Shown: positions 24,333 through 33,473, counted from the stretch's first letter. The stretch is 64,000 nucleotides of DNA from WTGJ01 sp965237765 (GCA_965237765.1 OZ250157.1:1488001-1552000), one strand, 5' to 3'. Numbers and translations: made by a program. Notes: generated by a model from the letters alone, not told the origin.

Positions 24333-25019
24333 ATGGCCGAGAAGATCCTCATCGTGGATGATGAAGAGGCGAATCGCCAGTTGCTCGCCAAATTGCTGGA
24401 TTGGCGCGGCTTCGACACCATCGCGGCGGGCAGTGCGGAAGAAGGGCTGCGCCTCGCTTACCGCCATCATCCAGACCTGGTCTTGCTCGATATCATGATG
24501 CCTGGCATGGATGGCTGGGAGGTCTGCCGCCGCTTGCGCGAGCTCTCTGACGTGCCCATCGTCTTCCTCACGGTGCGCAACCAGACGGCGGATGTGGTGC
24601 GCGGGCTGGAGCTCGGCGCCGACGATTACATCACCAAACCCTACGACAATGAAGAGCTGGTGGCGCGGGTGCGCGCGCACCTCCGTCGCGCGCCGCAACG
24701 CGATCTGGATCCGCAAAGCATTTTTGAGGGCGGGCCGCTGCGCGTGAACTTCCTGAACCGCGAAGTCTATGTGGATGATCACCTCACGCACCTGACGCCG
24801 AAGGAATTCAACCTGCTCAGCGTGTTGGTGCGGCATGCCGGGCGCGTGGTTACGCGAACTCAGCTGGTGCGCGAAGCCTGGGGCGATGGCGAAAACGACA
24901 CCGTTGACGGCCTGAAGCTCTACATCCACTACCTGCGGCAAAAACTGGAACCGAACCCCGCACAGCCACAATTCATCCTCACCTCGCGTGGGGTGGGCTA
25001 CCGATTCGTCGCGAATTAG
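24333..25019 (+). CDS. OmpR/PhoB-type response regulator
   Basis: The 228-residue protein has a receiver domain (KILIVDDEE; phosphoacceptor Asp53 in LVLLDIMMPGMDG; Lys in ITKPY). A winged-helix output domain occupies about residues 130-228 (HLTPKEFNLLSVLVRHAGRV, then SRGVGYRF). ATG follows AGGAAGG. No sensor kinase is adjacent, so it is an orphan in this window. The target genes cannot be read. Confidence 0.93.
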   Translation: MAEKILIVDDEEANRQLLAKLLDWRGFDTIAAGSAEEGLRLAYRHHPDLVLLDIMMPGMDGWEVCRRLRELSDVPIVFLTVRNQTADVVRGLELGADDYITKPYDNEELVARVRAHLRRAPQRDLDPQSIFEGGPLRVNFLNREVYVDDHLTHLTPKEFNLLSVLVRHAGRVVTRTQLVREAWGDGENDTVDGLKLYIHYLRQKLEPNPAQPQFILTSRGVGYRFVAN

Positions 25020-25049
25020 GGAAAGGGCGCTCGAACGCCGTGCGTACGC

Positions 25050-25622
25050 TCAAACACCGTGCGCTCGCTCGTAGGCCTGACGGGCGTATGTGGCGAGGCG
25101 CGCGTCGATCTGCGCTGCGTCCGTTAGCTCCACCATGTGCGTGATGTTCGGCATCGCGCCCAGGCCCACACCTTTCCGGACATAATCGCCGAAGGGCTCG
25201 TCGCCCAAATCCAGCCCCACGCGGATATTGGTCTTGTTGATTTTCGCGCAACCGAAGACGCGCTCGCCTTCGATCGAGACATAGGTTTTGGTGGGTATGA
25301 AGAGGATGCTCGGCAATTCGGCCTGGAGGATGGCGGCGATCGCGTCATAGAGCGGTTGCTGTTGCTCTTTGCCAGCGAAGAGTTTGCGGAAGAGCGTCGG
25401 GTAATGGAAGACGGGTTCGCCGCCGTTGAGGAAGATGCCCGCCAGCATCGACGCCTGCATGTGGTTGAAACCCCGCTCGCTCTTGAGCCATTTCACGATC
25501 TCGTTGTTCTTTTGCATGCCGGCCGCCTCTAGCGTCCGCAACCAATCTTTCAGGTCGGCGCCGGTCACTTCGGGGAGGGCGGCGATGAAAGCTTGCTCGA
25601 GCTCGCGCGCTTCCTTGGCCAT
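25050..25622 (-). CDS. DUF4287/DUF5655-type protein
   Basis: The 190-residue protein has an N-terminal helical part with KDWLRTLEAAGMQKNNEIVKW and LKSERGFNHMQASMLAG, resembling DUF4287. The C-terminal part (LYDAIAAILQ; PTKTYVSIEG; RVGLDLGD) resembles DUF5655. These domains often occur together in small cytosolic proteins of unknown function. ATG at 25622 has GGAGCGAG upstream. Confidence 0.75.
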   Translation of the reverse strand: MAKEARELEQAFIAALPEVTGADLKDWLRTLEAAGMQKNNEIVKWLKSERGFNHMQASMLAGIFLNGGEPVFHYPTLFRKLFAGKEQQQPLYDAIAAILQAELPSILFIPTKTYVSIEGERVFGCAKINKTNIRVGLDLGDEPFGDYVRKGVGLGAMPNITHMVELTDAAQIDARLATYARQAYERAHGV

Positions 25623-25717
25623 GTTCTCGCTCCGTTGCTATGCTGACGATTGAGATTAGAACATAATTGCGAGACGCGCCAGGCTGAGTTGCGAGCGGCT
25701 TTGGGGCGGCGCGGTAT

Positions 25718-27235
25718 TCAGTCGTCGCTGGCGGCGGGCAACCAGTGCTCTTCGATGACGAAGCGGGGCCCACTGAGTGTCGACAGGCAGTCGTGCTCTG
25801 GCGCGCGGCGCGGTTCACTGAGGAAAGCGAGGGCAATTTGCGCGCCGCAATCGCCGCTGCGAATGACGCCATGCCCGATGCCTCGTAAGGTGTAGGTGTG
25901 GCTCATAGGGAGCGTTTCGGCGGCGAGTGCGGCCCAGGCCGGGGGCGTGATCGGGTCGTATTCGCCGGAGAGGAGCAGCGCAGGCTTCTCGCTATAGACC
26001 GGTTCCGTTTCGCGCGGATCCAACGGCGAGACGGGCCAGAGGTCGCAGACCGCCAGGCCATCGCGCAGGCCGCGCATGACGTGCACGCGGAAATCGGGCG
26101 GATAGACGGCGGCAGCGGATTGGTAGAGACTCTCGCGCGCGACGAAGGGCGCCTCTTCCGCGCATTGCACCGAATAATAGACGCCATCGTGGATGCCGTT
26201 GCTGCGCTCCTGGCTGGTGGCGATCAGCTGGGCGAAGATGGCGGCATTGCCGACACTCAGTTCGTAGATCGCGAGCGGCAGGTAGGGGATATCATCCACC
26301 GAATATAGGGCGCGGAAGGTGCTGTGATAGAGTTGCGAGCCGCCGAAATCGCTCACCTGATCCTCCCCATCGCGCGGGTTTGGCAGGATCATCTGGACGT
26401 GTTGCGTTTTGAGGTCGGTCATCGTTTGGTGCAGGACGGTCTCGAGTTCTGGGTAGGCAGCGGCGCAGGTGGCGTCTTCCGCGCAACCAGCGAAGAGCGC
26501 CGCCATGGCCCTCGCTCCGTTGGCCGCTTGCTCACCGTAGAAATCCGCTGGCGGCGGATAGACGGAATCGAGGATGACGGAGCGCACGCCTTCTGGATGA
26601 TCGCGCAGGATCGTGAGCGCCAGCCGCGAGCCATAGGAGACGCCGAGCAGGTTCCATTCATCGATGCCGAGGGCGAGGCGCAAGTCGCGGACATCGGCGG
26701 CGCTATCGCGGCTGGTGTAATGAACGGGGTTGACGCCGCGGCGGAGTAGGATGTGCAGGCAGCGGCGCGCCCAGCTCTCGATACTTCGGCCATAAGCGCC
26801 ATCGCAATCCAACGAGGGTAGTGAATAACCAGTGCCGCGCTGGTCGAGCAGGATGATGTCTCGGTCGTCGCGCAGGGGCGAATCGTGCCATTCGTCGATG
26901 CGGCCGCTGGCGTTGCCGCCCGGGCCGCCGGCGAGGTAGAGGATTGGGTCGGGCGCTTGGTTCTTGCTGCGCGCGCGCAAACGGACGACGGCCAGCTGCA
27001 CGACGCCGCGGCCCGTCGCGCGGTCTTCGGGAACGCGCAAGATACCGCAGTTGACGGTGGCGGAGGCGAATTCGCCGCGCGGCAATTCCAGGTGGCAAGG
27101 CACGGCGGTATAGCGCGGTCGGTAGCGGATTTCGTCAGTTTGCGCGACGGCGGCGGTCGCGCCGGGTCGGGTGAGGCTCAACAGCGCTGCGAGCAATGCC
27201 ACCGTGCCGACCAACGGGCCGCGTAGTGCGTTCAT
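25718..27235 (-). CDS. Secreted alpha/beta hydrolase, tripeptidyl-aminopeptidase-like
   Basis: The 505-residue protein has a signal peptide (LVGTVALLAALLSL). The fold reads LYLAGGPGGNASG near the oxyanion hole and the nucleophile elbow GVSYGSRLALT. The C-terminal TAP-like region LLLSGEYDPITPP carries the acid, and GIGHGVI the His. Family members cleave N-terminal peptides or prolyl peptides outside the membrane. Eight cysteines or so suggest disulfides. A TATACT box stands about 35 bases upstream on the minus strand. Confidence 0.85.
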   Translation of the reverse strand: MNALRGPLVGTVALLAALLSLTRPGATAAVAQTDEIRYRPRYTAVPCHLELPRGEFASATVNCGILRVPEDRATGRGVVQLAVVRLRARSKNQAPDPILYLAGGPGGNASGRIDEWHDSPLRDDRDIILLDQRGTGYSLPSLDCDGAYGRSIESWARRCLHILLRRGVNPVHYTSRDSAADVRDLRLALGIDEWNLLGVSYGSRLALTILRDHPEGVRSVILDSVYPPPADFYGEQAANGARAMAALFAGCAEDATCAAAYPELETVLHQTMTDLKTQHVQMILPNPRDGEDQVSDFGGSQLYHSTFRALYSVDDIPYLPLAIYELSVGNAAIFAQLIATSQERSNGIHDGVYYSVQCAEEAPFVARESLYQSAAAVYPPDFRVHVMRGLRDGLAVCDLWPVSPLDPRETEPVYSEKPALLLSGEYDPITPPAWAALAAETLPMSHTYTLRGIGHGVIRSGDCGAQIALAFLSEPRRAPEHDCLSTLSGPRFVIEEHWLPAASDD

Positions 27236-27285
27236 AAGGATGCACCGGCGCCCTCTAGAGCGTTCAGTATAGCGCGGGGTGGGCG

Positions 27286-27482
27286 GCACGCGCTATCTTG
27301 CGGCCGCGAAGTGCCCGGGCGATAAAGGGCATCGCGCGCGCTATCTTGCGGCGGCGAAGTGCCCGCACGCGCTATCTTGCGGCGGCGAAGTGCCGGCACG
27401 CGCTATCTTGCGGCCCGAAGTGCCCGGGCGATAAAGGGCATCGCGCGCGCTATCTTGCGGCGGCGAAGTGCCCGCACGCGCT
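27286..27482 (+). repeat. Tandem array of the GCACGCGCTATCTTGCGG repeat family
   Basis: Five near-copies of a ~30-base unit, GCACGCGCTATCTTGCGGCG then GCGAAGTGCC, fill this interval. They are arranged as a ~110-base super-repeat present nearly twice, with inserts GGGCGATAAAGGGCATCGCG. The final unit ends GCACGCGCTACAAT, forming a -10 box for the next gene. The units abut rather than having unique spacers, so this is not a CRISPR array. Confidence 0.85.
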
Positions 27483-27487
27483 ACAAT
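27482..27487 (+). promoter_or_regulatory. -10 box at the end of a repeat unit
   Basis: TACAAT directly follows GCACGCGC, where other units read TATCTT. It lies 27 bases before the GTG of the FAH-family gene, giving a short leader that contains GGAGG. No good -35 is seen in the GC-rich repeat. Confidence 0.5.
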
Positions 27488-27514
27488 AGTGGCTGGCTTA
27501 GCAACGGAGGGATT

Positions 27515-28333
27515 GTGCGTCTACTCACTTTCACCCATCGGCAGCAACGTCAACTCGGCATCCTCATCGACGGGCGCGTCAACGTCGCCAGTTGGCCGAC
27601 CACGCTGGAAGAGGTGCTTGAGCGGAACACCTTGCCCAGCCGCAGCTCGCAGTATTTAGATCCCGACGAAGTGACTTGGGAAGCGCCTATGCGCCCGCGC
27701 AAGATCGTCGCCATCGGCAAGAATTATGTAGAGCACGTTCAGGAGCTCGGCGGCGATTTGCCGGAAGCGCCCGTCATCTTCGCCAAATTCACCAGTGGCG
27801 TCGTCGGTCATGGCGCCGAAGTGCAGTGGGAGGCGGCGCTGACGAGCCAGGTGGATTGGGAAGTGGAGCTCGCCGTAATCATAGGCTCGCGCTGCCAGCA
27901 CATCCGCGAAGACGAGGCGCTGGAGCACGTTTTCGGTTATACCGTCGTCAACGATTTGACGGCGCGCGATATCCAACGTAGCGACAATCAGTGGATCCGC
28001 GCCAAGAACCTGCCCGGCTTTTGCCCGACGGGGCCGGTGCTGGTTACGCGCGATGAAATCCCCGACCCGCATTCGCTGCGCCTGAGCACGCAAGTCAACG
28101 GCGAGACGATGCAAGACAGCACGACGGCGGCGATGCATTTCCGCATCCCCTTCCTCGTCACTTATTGCGCGCGCATGTTCACGCTGGAGCCAGGCGACAT
28201 GATCCTCACAGGGACACCGTCTGGAGTGGGGATGGGCATGTCGCCACCGCGATTTTTGGGCGATGGTGATGTGGTGCGCGCGGAGGTCGAGGGAATTGGC
28301 GCGCTGGAGACGCATTGCCGCGTGCGCGGCTGA
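27515..28333 (+). CDS. Fumarylacetoacetate hydrolase family protein
   Basis: The 272-residue protein starts at GTG behind GGAGG. FAH-fold motifs are IGKNYVEHVQELG, DWEVELAVIIG (metal Glu), GYTVVNDLTARDIQ (metal Asp) and PGDMILTGTPSGVG. Members hydrolyse or decarboxylate acylpyruvates and aromatic-degradation intermediates such as HHDD isomers. The N-terminal ~75-residue lead domain is present. Specific substrate unknown; convergent with efp. Confidence 0.88.
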   Translation: MRLLTFTHRQQRQLGILIDGRVNVASWPTTLEEVLERNTLPSRSSQYLDPDEVTWEAPMRPRKIVAIGKNYVEHVQELGGDLPEAPVIFAKFTSGVVGHGAEVQWEAALTSQVDWEVELAVIIGSRCQHIREDEALEHVFGYTVVNDLTARDIQRSDNQWIRAKNLPGFCPTGPVLVTRDEIPDPHSLRLSTQVNGETMQDSTTAAMHFRIPFLVTYCARMFTLEPGDMILTGTPSGVGMGMSPPRFLGDGDVVRAEVEGIGALETHCRVRG

Positions 28334-28336
28334 CGC

Positions 28337-28894
28337 TCAAGCGCGCGTCATGTAGCTGGCGTCTTCCGTCTTCACGCGCAAGACATCGCCCACATTCACG
28401 AATAGCGGCACGCTAACGACCAGGCCGGTCTCGCAGGTAACTTTCTTGCTGGGCGCGTTGGCGGTGTCGCCGGCGACGGCCGCTTCCGCCTCCGTTACTT
28501 CTAGGTCGACGCTGGTGGGCAGCGCATAATCAAGGATTTCGCCTTCGTGGCGGATGAGCTTGAGCGTGGTGCTCTCCTTGAGGAAGAGCGCATCCTCGCC
28601 AAAAACGGCGTGCGCGACCAGTGGCTGGTCGTAGGTTTCCAGATCCATGAAGGTGAAGAATTCGCCGTCGTCGTAGAGATATTCGACGTCGACGGCATCG
28701 AGGCGCACATCCTGCACGCGCTCGCCGGAATTGAAGGTCTTTTCGGTGGTGGAGCCGCTGCGCAGGTTACGGATGGTGACGCGGATGGTCGCTTTGCCGC
28801 GGCCGGGTTTATGGTGGGTGAATTGCAGCACCTTGTAGAGTTCACCGCTTTGGGTGAAAGTCGTGCCTTTGCGGAGTTGGTTGACGTCAATCAT
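28337..28894 (-). CDS. efp: Translation elongation factor P
   Basis: The 185-residue protein has the three EF-P barrels and ends VGDVLRVKTEDASYMTR. EF-P relieves ribosome stalling at proline runs. The loop that is modified in other bacteria reads HHKPGRGKA, placing Arg at position 32 where many EF-Ps have Lys. No epmA, epmB or earP gene is in this window. It lies 11 bases after rho, likely one operon. Confidence 0.95.
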   Translation of the reverse strand: MIDVNQLRKGTTFTQSGELYKVLQFTHHKPGRGKATIRVTIRNLRSGSTTEKTFNSGERVQDVRLDAVDVEYLYDDGEFFTFMDLETYDQPLVAHAVFGEDALFLKESTTLKLIRHEGEILDYALPTSVDLEVTEAEAAVAGDTANAPSKKVTCETGLVVSVPLFVNVGDVLRVKTEDASYMTRA

Positions 28895-28905
28895 GGGCCG
28901 GAGTG

Positions 28906-30285
28906 TTAATTTTTCAAGCTATTGAGGAATTCTTCATTGCTATCGGTCTGGCGCAGTTGGTTGAGCAATTGCATGCTCGCTTCCACCGAGCCGCCGGTTT
29001 CGGGGCTTTCCGCCAGGTGCGACCACATGTGGCGCAATGTGTAGACGCGCCGCAACACATCGGGGCCGAGCAACAATTCTTCGCGCCGCGTGGAAGATTG
29101 CTCGATATCGAAGGCGGGGAAGATGCGCCGCTCTTGCAATTTGCGACTGAGGATCAGCTCCATATTGCCGGTGCCCTTAAACTCTTCGTAGATCATGTCG
29201 TCCATCTTGCTGCCGGTGTGGATGAGGCAGGTGGCGACGATGGTGAGCGAGCCGCCTTCCTCCATGTTGCGCGCGGCGCCGAAGAGGCGCTTTGGCGGGA
29301 AGATGGCCGCGGGGTCGAGCCCGCCGGAGAGCGTGCGCCCGCTGGAGGGGACGACGAGGTTATAGGCGCGGGCGAGGCGCGTGACGCTATCCAGCAACAG
29401 CACAACGTGGCGCCGGTATTCGGCCAGGCGTTTGGCGCGGGCCAGGGCCATCTCCGCAACGCGCACGTGATGCTGCACTGGGTCATCGAAAGTGGAAGCG
29501 AAGACTTCGGCATCCACCGAGCGTTCCATATCGGTCACTTCTTCGGGGCGCTCGCCGATGAGGGCGGTCATCAGGTGAACTTCGGGGTAATTCTGGCGGA
29601 TGGCGTTGGCGATTTCCTTGAGGACAGTAGTTTTGCCAGCTTTGGGGGGAGAGACGATGAGCCCGCGCTGACCACGGCCGATGGGGGCGATGAGGTTGAG
29701 CAAGCGCGTGGAGAGGATACGTGGGTGCGTTTCCAGGTTGTAGCGTTGGTTGGGGAAGATGGGCGTGAATTGTTCGAAGCGGTCGCGCTGGCGCAATTCG
29801 GATACCTTGCTGCCATTGACCGTCTCGATATGGACGAGGCCGGGCGAGCGGTCGTTTTCGCGTTGGGCGCGCGCGAAACCGGTGATTTGGTCGCCGGTGC
29901 GCAGGTCAAAGCGACGGATGAGGGCGGCGCTCACGTAGGCGTCGTTGGGGCCGGGCAGGTATTTCTCCGCCCGCAGGAAGCCGTGACCGTTGCTGCCTTC
30001 GTTCATGATTTCAAGCAGGCCGCTGCGCGATTGTTGGCCGCGTTTTTCGGCTTGTTGGCTCATGAGAGTGTTGACCAGGTCGGGCTTGCTGAGCGCTTCG
30101 AAATCGCGCAAGCCGGCGTTATGCGCCAGCTCCCGCAGCGTATCGAGACTCTGTTCGCGGAGGCGGATGCTGGTGACCTGGTTGTCGTTGGGTGAAGCGG
30201 TTTCGCCATTGGCGGAATAGCGGCGGCGTTGTCGTTGGCGGCTGGAAGTGGTGGTGGAAGTTGGGGTGATGCTTTCGGCGTTCAG
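28906..30285 (-). CDS. rho: Transcription termination factor Rho
   Basis: Rho is a hexameric RNA helicase. The P-loop SPPKAGKTTVLKE, Walker B HVVLLLDSVTR and the Q/R-loop region SGGLDPAAIFPPKR are clear; the cold-shock-like RNA-binding domain precedes them. The first in-frame TTG (30111) would cut off the N-terminal helix bundle, because REQSLDTLRELAHNAG upstream of it is in frame and homologous. No ATG, GTG or TTG exists upstream; CTG at 30285, six bases after AAAGGA, is the likely start. This gives 459 residues with a Gln/Arg-rich N-terminus. Confidence 0.9.
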   Translation of the reverse strand: MNAESITPTSTTTSSRQRQRRRYSANGETASPNDNQVTSIRLREQSLDTLRELAHNAGLRDFEALSKPDLVNTLMSQQAEKRGQQSRSGLLEIMNEGSNGHGFLRAEKYLPGPNDAYVSAALIRRFDLRTGDQITGFARAQRENDRSPGLVHIETVNGSKVSELRQRDRFEQFTPIFPNQRYNLETHPRILSTRLLNLIAPIGRGQRGLIVSPPKAGKTTVLKEIANAIRQNYPEVHLMTALIGERPEEVTDMERSVDAEVFASTFDDPVQHHVRVAEMALARAKRLAEYRRHVVLLLDSVTRLARAYNLVVPSSGRTLSGGLDPAAIFPPKRLFGAARNMEEGGSLTIVATCLIHTGSKMDDMIYEEFKGTGNMELILSRKLQERRIFPAFDIEQSSTRREELLLGPDVLRRVYTLRHMWSHLAESPETGGSVEASMQLLNQLRQTDSNEEFLNSLKN

Positions 30286-30477
30286 GGGATGTCCTTTCTG
30301 CTAAGGAGGATGGCCGGTCCGCGCGGTGGGGCAGCAGGGTGCCCGACAGTCGGTGCGCCTATTTGCATGGCCAGGCGCTCACCGGCAAAGGTCTCGCGAA
30401 TGGAGGGGGTCTTTGACAATAGGAATGTGCTCGTGAGTGTAACTAACACCGTGACGGCGCGGGGCCACCACAAAAAT

Positions 30478-30506
30478 AGTATAGCACAGGTTCGCGCGGC
30501 TGGCAA
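30478..30506 (-). promoter_or_regulatory. rho promoter
   Basis: On the minus strand TTGCCA and TATACT are separated by exactly 17 bases, a near-consensus housekeeping promoter. It lies about 190 bases before the proposed rho start, leaving a long leader that could carry autoregulation. Confidence 0.7.
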
Positions 30507-30530
30507 ATGCCAATTTTGCCGCTAAGCAAA

Positions 30531-30555
30531 TGCCCCCGCTTTTCGGGCGGGGGCA
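30531..30555 (-). terminator. Intrinsic terminator of the PA14/SH3 gene
   Basis: A 9-bp perfect stem TGCCCCCGC/GCGGGGGCA with a 7-base loop, followed by TTTGC on the minus strand, about 30 bases after the gene stop and just upstream of the rho promoter. Confidence 0.8.
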
Positions 30556-30582
30556 CCTGCAAAAGGACGTGGTTCGTTGCGC

Positions 30583-32067
30583 CTAAGGCGCCGTGACTGG
30601 CACTTCCTGGAGCAACAGGCGGGTGTCGATGCGCACGCTATCCGCAGCCACCCAGCCTTGCATGCCGTCGTAGCGGATCTGCCACCAGCCCCATTCTTCC
30701 GTGCGGCCGACGATGACGGCGTTTTCAGCGGCGGGCAGGGTGCCGAGCAGCGCTTCCCCTTCGCCGGGGTAGGCGCGGATGTAGGTGCGCACCCTGGCGA
30801 TGAGCCCGTAGCCGGTTTCCGGGCGCAGCGAAGTCGCGCTCTGGTAGGTAATGGGGATATCGGCGCGGCGAGCGGCGGCGTTGAGCGTGAGGTAGCGGGC
30901 GTAGACCCAACCGAGGCGGCCGTTGCTCACGATCTGTAGCCAACTGCCATCCACATTGCGCCCGACGATGGGGTGGCTGTTGCCGAAAGTGGTGACGGCG
31001 AGCACGGGCGAGTCACGCGTATCAGGGAAGGAGCGCACGTTGAGGCGGCCAGTCGAGACGCGGCCCTCGCCATAAGTGACGACGTCGATGGAGGGGGTGG
31101 CGACAGGTCGTGATGGTTGCGCCGCCGCGGGGGAGTAGGTTGCGCTGGAGCCGCCGCCTTCGCGCTTCAATTGGAATCTCAAGAAGGCGTAATGCGTGTT
31201 ATCGTTGTATTCGATGGTGAGGGTGTGCGGGCCGGGCGAAAGTTCACGCGTCGCTGTGAGCGTACCGCCCTGCGGGTTGCCCCAGGTATCCAGCCAGGTT
31301 TGGCCATTGACGATGAAACGCACGCCATCGTCATAATGCACGTTGAAGATCGCGGTATAGCGGCCGCCCTGCAGGGTGTGGTTGATGCTGAAACGCGCGG
31401 ACCAGTGGTCGGATGGGATACCGCGCTGTGGCCGGCCATCCCCCCAATCGTAGTTGATCGGTTCGGTGGTCTGTGTGGCGAGCGGCCGGCCGCTGAGCGT
31501 CTGGTTGTTGTAGTATTGTGCATACCAGCTGTTTGGAATGACGACGATGCCGCCATCCGCCAGTTGATCCGCCGGATAGGTCACGGGCGCTGGTGGGTTC
31601 GTGATGTTGTACCAGCGCAGGTGCAGGTAAGCGTGGCCGGTAATTTCTCGGTAATCGACCTGGAAGTGGTGTGTGCCGGCTGCTAGTGACAACTCGACGT
31701 AGAGCAGTTGGCCCGGGCGCGGCGCATCGTAAGTGGTGAGGATGAGCCGGTGGTCGACTTGGAAGTTGATGGCGTCATCGGCGCGGAATTCGAAGCGGTA
31801 TGTGCCGCCGGAGAGGTAGGGGTCTGCCCCGAAGCGCGCGCTGAAACCATCAGCCGGGATGCCTTCGCCGGGGGAATGGATGCCCCAATCGAAGGAGAGG
31901 GCCCCCTCACCACGGCGAATTTTCGCGTCGCCGTAGAGAATTTCGTTGTCGAAATACCAGGCTTCCCAGCTTGTGCTCTCTTGCGCGCGCAGGGTCATGC
32001 TGGGCGCAGCGAGTAGGGCGGCGAGCAAGAATAGGGCCAGCCGGCGAATCGGTAGCAGACGGAACAT
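30583..32067 (-). CDS. Secreted protein with two PA14 domains and two SH3-like domains
   Basis: The 494-residue protein has a signal peptide (LALFLLAALLAAP). Two PA14-like beta-barrels follow (about 30-165 and 185-320), with the family pattern WEAWYFDN and WYAQYYNNQTLSG. The C-terminus has two bacterial SH3 repeats (GRLNVRSFPDTRDSPVLA; GLIARVRTYIRAYPGEG). PA14 domains bind carbohydrate and SH3 domains bind cell wall, so an envelope glycan-binding role is likely. ATG at 32067 follows AGGGGGA. Confidence 0.82.
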   Translation of the reverse strand: MFRLLPIRRLALFLLAALLAAPSMTLRAQESTSWEAWYFDNEILYGDAKIRRGEGALSFDWGIHSPGEGIPADGFSARFGADPYLSGGTYRFEFRADDAINFQVDHRLILTTYDAPRPGQLLYVELSLAAGTHHFQVDYREITGHAYLHLRWYNITNPPAPVTYPADQLADGGIVVIPNSWYAQYYNNQTLSGRPLATQTTEPINYDWGDGRPQRGIPSDHWSARFSINHTLQGGRYTAIFNVHYDDGVRFIVNGQTWLDTWGNPQGGTLTATRELSPGPHTLTIEYNDNTHYAFLRFQLKREGGGSSATYSPAAAQPSRPVATPSIDVVTYGEGRVSTGRLNVRSFPDTRDSPVLAVTTFGNSHPIVGRNVDGSWLQIVSNGRLGWVYARYLTLNAAARRADIPITYQSATSLRPETGYGLIARVRTYIRAYPGEGEALLGTLPAAENAVIVGRTEEWGWWQIRYDGMQGWVAADSVRIDTRLLLQEVPVTAP

Positions 32068-32178
32068 GGTTCCCCCTTGCATAGTATGCGCGATACGCGA
32101 AATAGTTACTTTCAGCATACCCCAAAATGGGGCGATTATTGCAATGAATAGGGGGAAGGGCGGATGATCCGCGCCGGT

Positions 32179-33021
32179 CTACTCGGTTACGTAACGCAAA
32201 TCACTCTGTCCGCGCATGGCGCTTTGCGAGAGTTGCAGGAAGCCGGCCAGGTTGCTGATGGTGCGCAGGGGGAAGGCTTTCACGACACGGGTCTTTCCGT
32301 TGGACTTGCGCTGGCGGAATTGCAGGCGACCGCGGCGGATGCGCAGCTCCAGTTCCGACCAGGCGATTTCACGGCGCTTTACGCTGACGCCATTGGGCCA
32401 GATGAGCAGGTTGCGGTGCAGGCGCACGGGGCGATCCCGCTGGAGGTGGGCGCGTATCTGCTGCGCGGTGGCTTCGGCGATATAGGGGCGGATCAGGCGG
32501 GCGATGCGCCGCAGGTTGCCATGCGCTGGTACGAGGCGGTAAGCACGTTCGTCGTCCATCAGGAGCGTGAGCGCGCCGAGGGGCAGGATGGCCGGGCCGC
32601 GCAGGTTCTCGTGGTAGCGCTGTACTTGATTCCAGAGGTAGCGCTTTTCGTTTCGGCCCTGATGCCAAGTGAAGCCGCGGTCGTAGAGGCAGACGGTTTG
32701 GTTGCTACGGCTCGTCGCGAGCACGAGCTGGGTGACGAAGCGACTGCTGGAGATGGTGCCGAGCAGGATCGCGGCGAGCTTGCCGACATCCAGCCAGACG
32801 GCATCAATGAGGAGAGGGTCGCTGGCGGCGTTGAAGGCGGCATAGGCAGCGAAGGCGGTGCTGGCCAATACGAGGGCGATGGTGAGCGCGCGGCGATGGG
32901 CGGCACGGCGTGTTTGGGCCAGGTAGAGGAGATTCGTTTGTGGCGCGTTGAGGGTGGTTCCGTACATCGCATCCTCGGCCTGCGGGCGATAGGGCAGGGA
33001 TTGCGTCTCGGCATTCAGCAT
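32179..33021 (-). CDS. Membrane protein of unknown function, possibly DUF6585-like
   Basis: The 280-residue protein has two membrane segments (about 45-65 and 78-95). A cytoplasmic pleckstrin-like part follows, with VCLYDRGFTWHQGRNEKRYL and WNQVQRY, repeated in style by NLLIWPNGVSVKRREIAWSE. The duplicated 'nuclear' beta pattern resembles DUF6585 proteins. No enzymatic motif is seen. It lies between gatC and the PA14 gene on the same strand. Confidence 0.6.
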   Translation of the reverse strand: MLNAETQSLPYRPQAEDAMYGTTLNAPQTNLLYLAQTRRAAHRRALTIALVLASTAFAAYAAFNAASDPLLIDAVWLDVGKLAAILLGTISSSRFVTQLVLATSRSNQTVCLYDRGFTWHQGRNEKRYLWNQVQRYHENLRGPAILPLGALTLLMDDERAYRLVPAHGNLRRIARLIRPYIAEATAQQIRAHLQRDRPVRLHRNLLIWPNGVSVKRREIAWSELELRIRRGRLQFRQRKSNGKTRVVKAFPLRTISNLAGFLQLSQSAMRGQSDLRYVTE

Positions 33022-33096
33022 ATGGAAAAGTGCAAATGGCGCGAATCGGTAGCACCCGCCAGTGGGCTGGGTCAGGTTCGTTTGCTGTTTCTGTTA

Positions 33097-33426
33097 TCAA
33101 TCGCCTTCTGGCAGGACGGCAGGCACGCGGAATTGGCCGGCGTCCTGGTCAGGCGCGTTGGCGAGGGCCAGCCCGGGCGGCAGCGGCACGGCGGCGACAT
33201 CGGCGCGGAGTTGGTCGGGGGTAACGGCTGGGCGCTCGCTCGCGTGGTGGTCGGTCGTATCCACCTCGGCTACCTGGCGGAAGTAGGTGAGCACATCCGA
33301 GAGCTGTTGTTGGTAGCGCGCCGTTTCCTCGTCACTCAATTCCAGCTGGGCGAGGGCGGCGATACGGATTACCGCTTCGCGCGGCAGCAAAGGTTCGGGG
33401 GAGGCGCGTTCCGTTTCGATTTCCAT
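33097..33426 (-). CDS. gatC: Asp/Glu-tRNA amidotransferase subunit C
   Basis: GatC is the small stabilising subunit of GatCAB, which converts Glu-tRNA(Gln) or Asp-tRNA(Asn). The 109-residue protein has AVIRIAALAQLELSDEETAR followed by VLTYFRQVAEVDT and the later F-R-VP end, the GatC pattern. gatA and gatB are not adjacent. ATG at 33426 is chosen because homology starts there. Confidence 0.9.
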   Translation of the reverse strand: MEIETERASPEPLLPREAVIRIAALAQLELSDEETARYQQQLSDVLTYFRQVAEVDTTDHHASERPAVTPDQLRADVAAVPLPPGLALANAPDQDAGQFRVPAVLPEGD

Positions 33427-33473
33427 ACAAGAAGTGTAGCGCCTAGGGCTTCGCCTCGTCAATTGCCGCGCCA

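Noticed and set aside
27286..27490. Possible CRISPR array
   Set aside because: Repeats abut with no unique spacers, and similar units occur singly across the window.
27298..27514. N-terminal extension of the FAH protein through the repeats
   Set aside because: Would encode Arg/Ala-rich repeat peptide; GGAGG and homology support the GTG at 27515.
28903..30195. 430-codon plus-strand frame over rho
   Set aside because: Antisense shadow of rho; no domain-like sequence.
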